Positions 61,730 to 64,000 of a DNA stretch of 64,000 nt are shown here, one piece after another. How positions within the stretch are numbered: position 1 is the first letter of the stretch; each line of letters starts with the position of its first letter. Under the pieces are notes generated by a model that was not told where the DNA came from, did no database searches, and worked only from the letters and a program-made list of their open reading frames with translations. Source of the DNA: Pannonibacter phragmitetus_B (GTDB lineage: Bacteria > Pseudomonadota > Alphaproteobacteria > Rhizobiales > Stappiaceae); contig NZ_JBNINT010000001.1 in the NCBI RefSeq assembly GCF_050510895.1, positions 4,030,001-4,094,000 of the forward strand. The letters run 5' to 3'. Both the position numbers and the translations under genes were made by a program.

Positions 61730-62383
61730 ATGATGTCCATCCGCTCGCATCGCATCCTGTCCTGGTCCGCAGCCATCGTGCTGACGTTGGCAGCGGCCCT
61801 GTCGCCTGCCGCCGCGCAGCAGCGCGCGCCGCTGAGCCCGCAGGAGCAGGAGACGCTGAACGAGGTCAACACCTACTTCAACTCGGTGAAGACCATGCAT
61901 GGCGACTTCGTGCAATTTGGCCCCGAGGGCGGGCAGGTGGAAGGCAAGTTCTATCTGGAACGTCCGGGCAAGATCCGCTTCTACTACAATCCGCCCGCAC
62001 AGCTCGACATCATCGCCGATGGCAAGTCCGTGTCCGTGCTGGACCGCAAGGTGCAGACGCAGGACATCTGGCCTCTGAGCGAGACCCCGCTGCGCTTCCT
62101 GCTGGCCGAGCAGATCGACCTCACCAAGGACACCAATGTGGTTGGCGTGGTGGTGGAGCCTGACCTTGTGACGGTGGTGGTGGAGGACCAGACCACCTTC
62201 AATTCCGGCAAGCTGACACTCATCTTCGATGCCCAGACCTTTGATCTGAAGCAGTGGACCGTCACGGATTCGCAAGGCATGGACACGTCGGTGGCAATCT
62301 ATAATGTGACGGCGAACGGGCCTTCGAATCCGAAGCTCTTCGTCATCGACTATCTGGCTGCCGCCCGCCAGAACCGGAATTGA
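61730..62383 (+). CDS. lolA: Outer-membrane lipoprotein carrier LolA
   Basis: Periplasmic chaperone that carries lipoproteins from LolCDE to the outer membrane. A signal peptide ends near AAALSPAAAQ; then LNEVNTYFNSVKTMHGDFVQFGPEGGQVEGKFYLERPGKIRFYY, KSVSVLDRKVQTQDIWPLSETPLRFLL and SGKLTLIFDAQTFDLKQWTVTDSQG are diagnostic. Length 217. Start at ATG 61730 or the next codon. It follows ftsK, the usual order in alphaproteobacteria. Confidence 0.95.
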   Translation: MMSIRSHRILSWSAAIVLTLAAALSPAAAQQRAPLSPQEQETLNEVNTYFNSVKTMHGDFVQFGPEGGQVEGKFYLERPGKIRFYYNPPAQLDIIADGKSVSVLDRKVQTQDIWPLSETPLRFLLAEQIDLTKDTNVVGVVVEPDLVTVVVEDQTTFNSGKLTLIFDAQTFDLKQWTVTDSQGMDTSVAIYNVTANGPSNPKLFVIDYLAAARQNRN

Positions 62384-62428
62384 TCCGGCCCCTTGCAGCG
62401 GCTGCCTGCTTCAGGGCCTTGCCGCTGC

Positions 62429-63496
62429 ATGACTTCCGATCCTTCCCGCCGTGAACCACTGGCTCTTGTGCTGCTGCGCCGTCATGCGGCGGCACATGGG
62501 CTGATTGTGTTTGCCGAACCCGCATACGGCTATGCCGGCTATGTGGAGGCACCGGGCGGGCGCCGCGCTTTCTTCAAGGGCGCAGGCTTCGACATCAATC
62601 CTGCCGCTGCCTCTGCCATTGCCCGCGACAAGGCCTATGGCGCCTTCTTTCTGGAAGCTGCCGGTCTCAGTGTGCCGCGCGGGATGCTGATCAGTTCGCC
62701 CGGTTTCATCCGCGACATCGAGGTGAAGAACCCGGCGGTTGCAGCGAAACTGAATGGCGAGGCTGAGGCAATCGCCTTTGCCCGCGAAACGGGATTTCCG
62801 CTGTTCGTGAAGCCCAATGACGATTCGGAAGGGCGCGGCATTCTGCGGGTGCAGGACGAACAGGGCCTCTCTGCCGCACTCGCCGTTCTGGGGCGCTCCT
62901 ACGACCGCATTCTGGTGCAGGAAGAGGTGAGGGGGCGCGACTACCGGGTGCTGGTGCTGGATGGGGAGGTGCTGGCCGTGTTCGAGCGGCGGCCCTTCTC
63001 TGTGACCGGCGATGGCGCTTCCTCTCTGCGGGCGCTGATCACGCGGGCAACGCAGGGCTTTGCCGCCGGCGGCAAGGGCTCGAAGATTGCCGCGGATGAT
63101 CCGCGTATTCTCGCCTTTCTTGCCACCAGCGGCCTTGATCTTGACCATGTGCCGGAAGCCGGTGCAGCCGTGGCTCTGCTGCCGAATGCGAACCTTTCTT
63201 CCGGCGGCAGTGCGGTGGATGTGACCGGCACGATCAGCCCTCATTTCACGGAAGTCGCCTGCAAGGCGGGTGAGGCCGTGGGCTTGCGGCTGTTCGGTCT
63301 TGATCTCATCTGCCCGGACATTGCCGCAACGTCCGGACCCTATGCCATTCTTGAGGTGAATGCGGCGCCGGGTCTTAGCCATTTTCACCGGCTTGGCCCG
63401 CAAGAGGCGCTGCGTGTGGAAGAAATCTATGCGAAGATCTTTGACGCGCTGACCCGTCATCTGTCGTCTGGCGGCCGCGCCGGAGAAGCAGCATGA
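62429..63496 (+). CDS. ATP-grasp domain protein, cyanophycin-synthetase/RimK-like
   Basis: A 355-residue ATP-grasp ligase-like protein. Visible parts: LSVPRGMLISS before the N-domain, FPLFVKPNDDSEGRGILRVQDEQ (ATP-binding), ILVQEEVRGRDYRVLVLDGEVLAVFER (central strand with E and R), VDVTGTISPHFTEVACKAGEAVGLRLFGLDLICPD and AILEVNAAPGLSHFHRLG with the metal-binding E-x-N. This matches the ATP-grasp part of cyanophycin synthetase, but the peptide-ligase (Mur) part is missing, so the product is unknown. Start at ATG 62429. The stop overlaps the next gene's ATG (ATGA). Confidence 0.82.
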   Translation: MTSDPSRREPLALVLLRRHAAAHGLIVFAEPAYGYAGYVEAPGGRRAFFKGAGFDINPAAASAIARDKAYGAFFLEAAGLSVPRGMLISSPGFIRDIEVKNPAVAAKLNGEAEAIAFARETGFPLFVKPNDDSEGRGILRVQDEQGLSAALAVLGRSYDRILVQEEVRGRDYRVLVLDGEVLAVFERRPFSVTGDGASSLRALITRATQGFAAGGKGSKIAADDPRILAFLATSGLDLDHVPEAGAAVALLPNANLSSGGSAVDVTGTISPHFTEVACKAGEAVGLRLFGLDLICPDIAATSGPYAILEVNAAPGLSHFHRLGPQEALRVEEIYAKIFDALTRHLSSGGRAGEAA

Positions 63497-63813
63497 GACT
63501 TTCTGATCTTGCCGAGAGCCAGATTCTCAAGGCGCAGGCCGAAGGCCAGTTTGACAATCTCAAGGGCGCGGGCAAGCCGCTGAACCTGGCAGCCGATGGC
63601 GGCAGCGCGGAGGCCATCGGCTTCCGTATCATGGCCGAGGCTGGCGCGCTGCCGCGCGAAATCGATCTTCAGAAGGCGGTGCAGGACCAGGCCCGTATTC
63701 TCCAGGAGACGGTGGGCGAAGACGCCCGCAAGCGCGAGATGCGGAAGCTCGCTGATTTGCAAATGCGGCTGGAGATGGAGCGGGAAGCCCGCCGCAGTTT
63801 CTTCGGCGGATGA
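63493..63813 (+). CDS. DUF1992 domain-containing protein
   Basis: A 106-residue protein with the DUF1992 (DnaJ-C28 conserved) sequence: AESQILKAQAEGQFDNLKGAGKPLNL, GFRIMAEAGALPREIDLQKAV and a C-terminal helix. Function is unknown; it is small and widely conserved. Translationally coupled to the ATP-grasp gene. Confidence 0.88.
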   Translation: MRLSDLAESQILKAQAEGQFDNLKGAGKPLNLAADGGSAEAIGFRIMAEAGALPREIDLQKAVQDQARILQETVGEDARKREMRKLADLQMRLEMEREARRSFFGG

Positions 63814-63829
63814 AGCGGGGATTGTGGGG

Positions 63830-64000
63830 ATGAGCGTGATCATCGAAACGCCGGAGCATATCGCTGCGGGCCTTGCCGCTCTTGCCGCCGCTGATCCGCG
63901 CCTGCCAGCGGTGATTTCCTTTGCTGGCGAAGTTCCCCTGCGCCGCCGTCCGCCGAGCTTTGCGGCGCTGGTGCAGATCATCATCTCGCAGCAGGTGTCC
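63830..64000 (+). CDS. DNA-3-methyladenine glycosylase II (AlkA-like), N-terminal part (runs off the window)
   Basis: From ATG 63830, 57 codons with no stop before the edge: MSVIIETPEHIAAGLAALAAADPRLPAVISFAGEVPLRRRPPSFAALVQIIISQQVS. The F-x-x-L-V-x-x-I-I-(S)-Q-Q-(V/L)-S block is the first part of the HhH-GPD fold, and D-P-R-L precedes it as in DNA-3-methyladenine glycosylases. These remove alkylated bases. The catalytic region lies outside the window. Confidence 0.85.
   Translation, partial: MSVIIETPEHIAAGLAALAAADPRLPAVISFAGEVPLRRRPPSFAALVQIIISQQVS

Overview
The window reads as a stretch of chromosome from a high-GC alphaproteobacterium of the Hyphomicrobiales (Rhizobiales), probably near the Stappiaceae (Roseibium/Labrenzia, Pannonibacter). 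I infer this from gene order and protein character, not from a database search. The supporting blocks are ffh-aroQ-rpsP-rimM/trmD-rplS-leuC, htpX-rsmB-heparinase-like-purH, zinc-ribbon protein-hpt-cpdR divergent from ftsEX, argH-lptM-lysA-DUF4175, and Ala-rich tails on L19 and S16. CtrA-type (TTAA-N7-TTAA) and alphaproteobacterial LexA-type (GTTC-N7-GTTC) boxes fit the same group. No transposase, integrase, phage gene, CRISPR array, tRNA or rRNA was seen.

Layout. 1-8 kb (mostly minus): start of a Tad-pilus TadG-like gene, an HNH endonuclease, leuC, and the translation/SRP block, with a VanZ-like gene on the opposite strand inside it. 8-10 kb: a VOC-fold gene behind a LexA-type box, then the potassium transporter trkH. 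10.3-16.3 kb (minus): a full urease cluster ureDABC-gst-ureEFG. 16.6-24.3 kb: D-Ala-D-Ala carboxypeptidase, a His-rich CobW-type GTPase, tesB, a Ubi/Coq6-type monooxygenase, SDR, HIG1-like protein, cob(I)alamin adenosyltransferase, rhomboid. 24.5-28.8 kb: etfBA, 3-hydroxyacyl-CoA dehydrogenase, acyl-CoA ligase. 28.8-29.9 kb: three small ORFs with CtrA-type boxes. 30-40 kb: tlpA, argH-lptM-lysA, a DUF4175 membrane protein, transporter, GNAT, DUF2125, ChaC. 40-48 kb: plsC, ydcF-like, ftsX-ftsE divergent from zinc-ribbon-hpt-cpdR, a CitE-like lyase, a UMF1-type MFS protein. 48-57 kb (minus): chemotaxis receptor, purH, heparinase-like, rsmB, htpX. 57-64 kb (plus): SdhE-like factor, aminotransferase, ftsK, lolA, ATP-grasp, DUF1992 and the start of an AlkA glycosylase.

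The strongest signal in the window concerns the data rather than the biology. At least 17 reading-frame breaks fall in 13 conserved genes (leuC, ffh, cob(I)alamin adenosyltransferase, tlpA, DUF4175, DUF2125, ftsX, zinc-ribbon protein, MFS x3, heparinase x2, rsmB x2, DUF1674, ftsK). Nearly all are explained by one missing base, usually in a short homopolymer. Because ffh, ftsK and ftsX are normally essential, I read these as consensus deletion errors and annotate the genes across the breaks. An apparent Hpt-CpdR fusion is probably the same kind of artefact.

Biological points worth a second look: a 10-bp inverted repeat that buries the ribosome binding site of the tadG-like gene; a LexA-type box in front of the VOC gene; CtrA-type boxes before a trio of small ORFs sharing a C-terminal VD(V/I)T(A/V) motif; and a CtrA-type box between ftsE and the operon that carries cpdR, itself a regulator of CtrA turnover.
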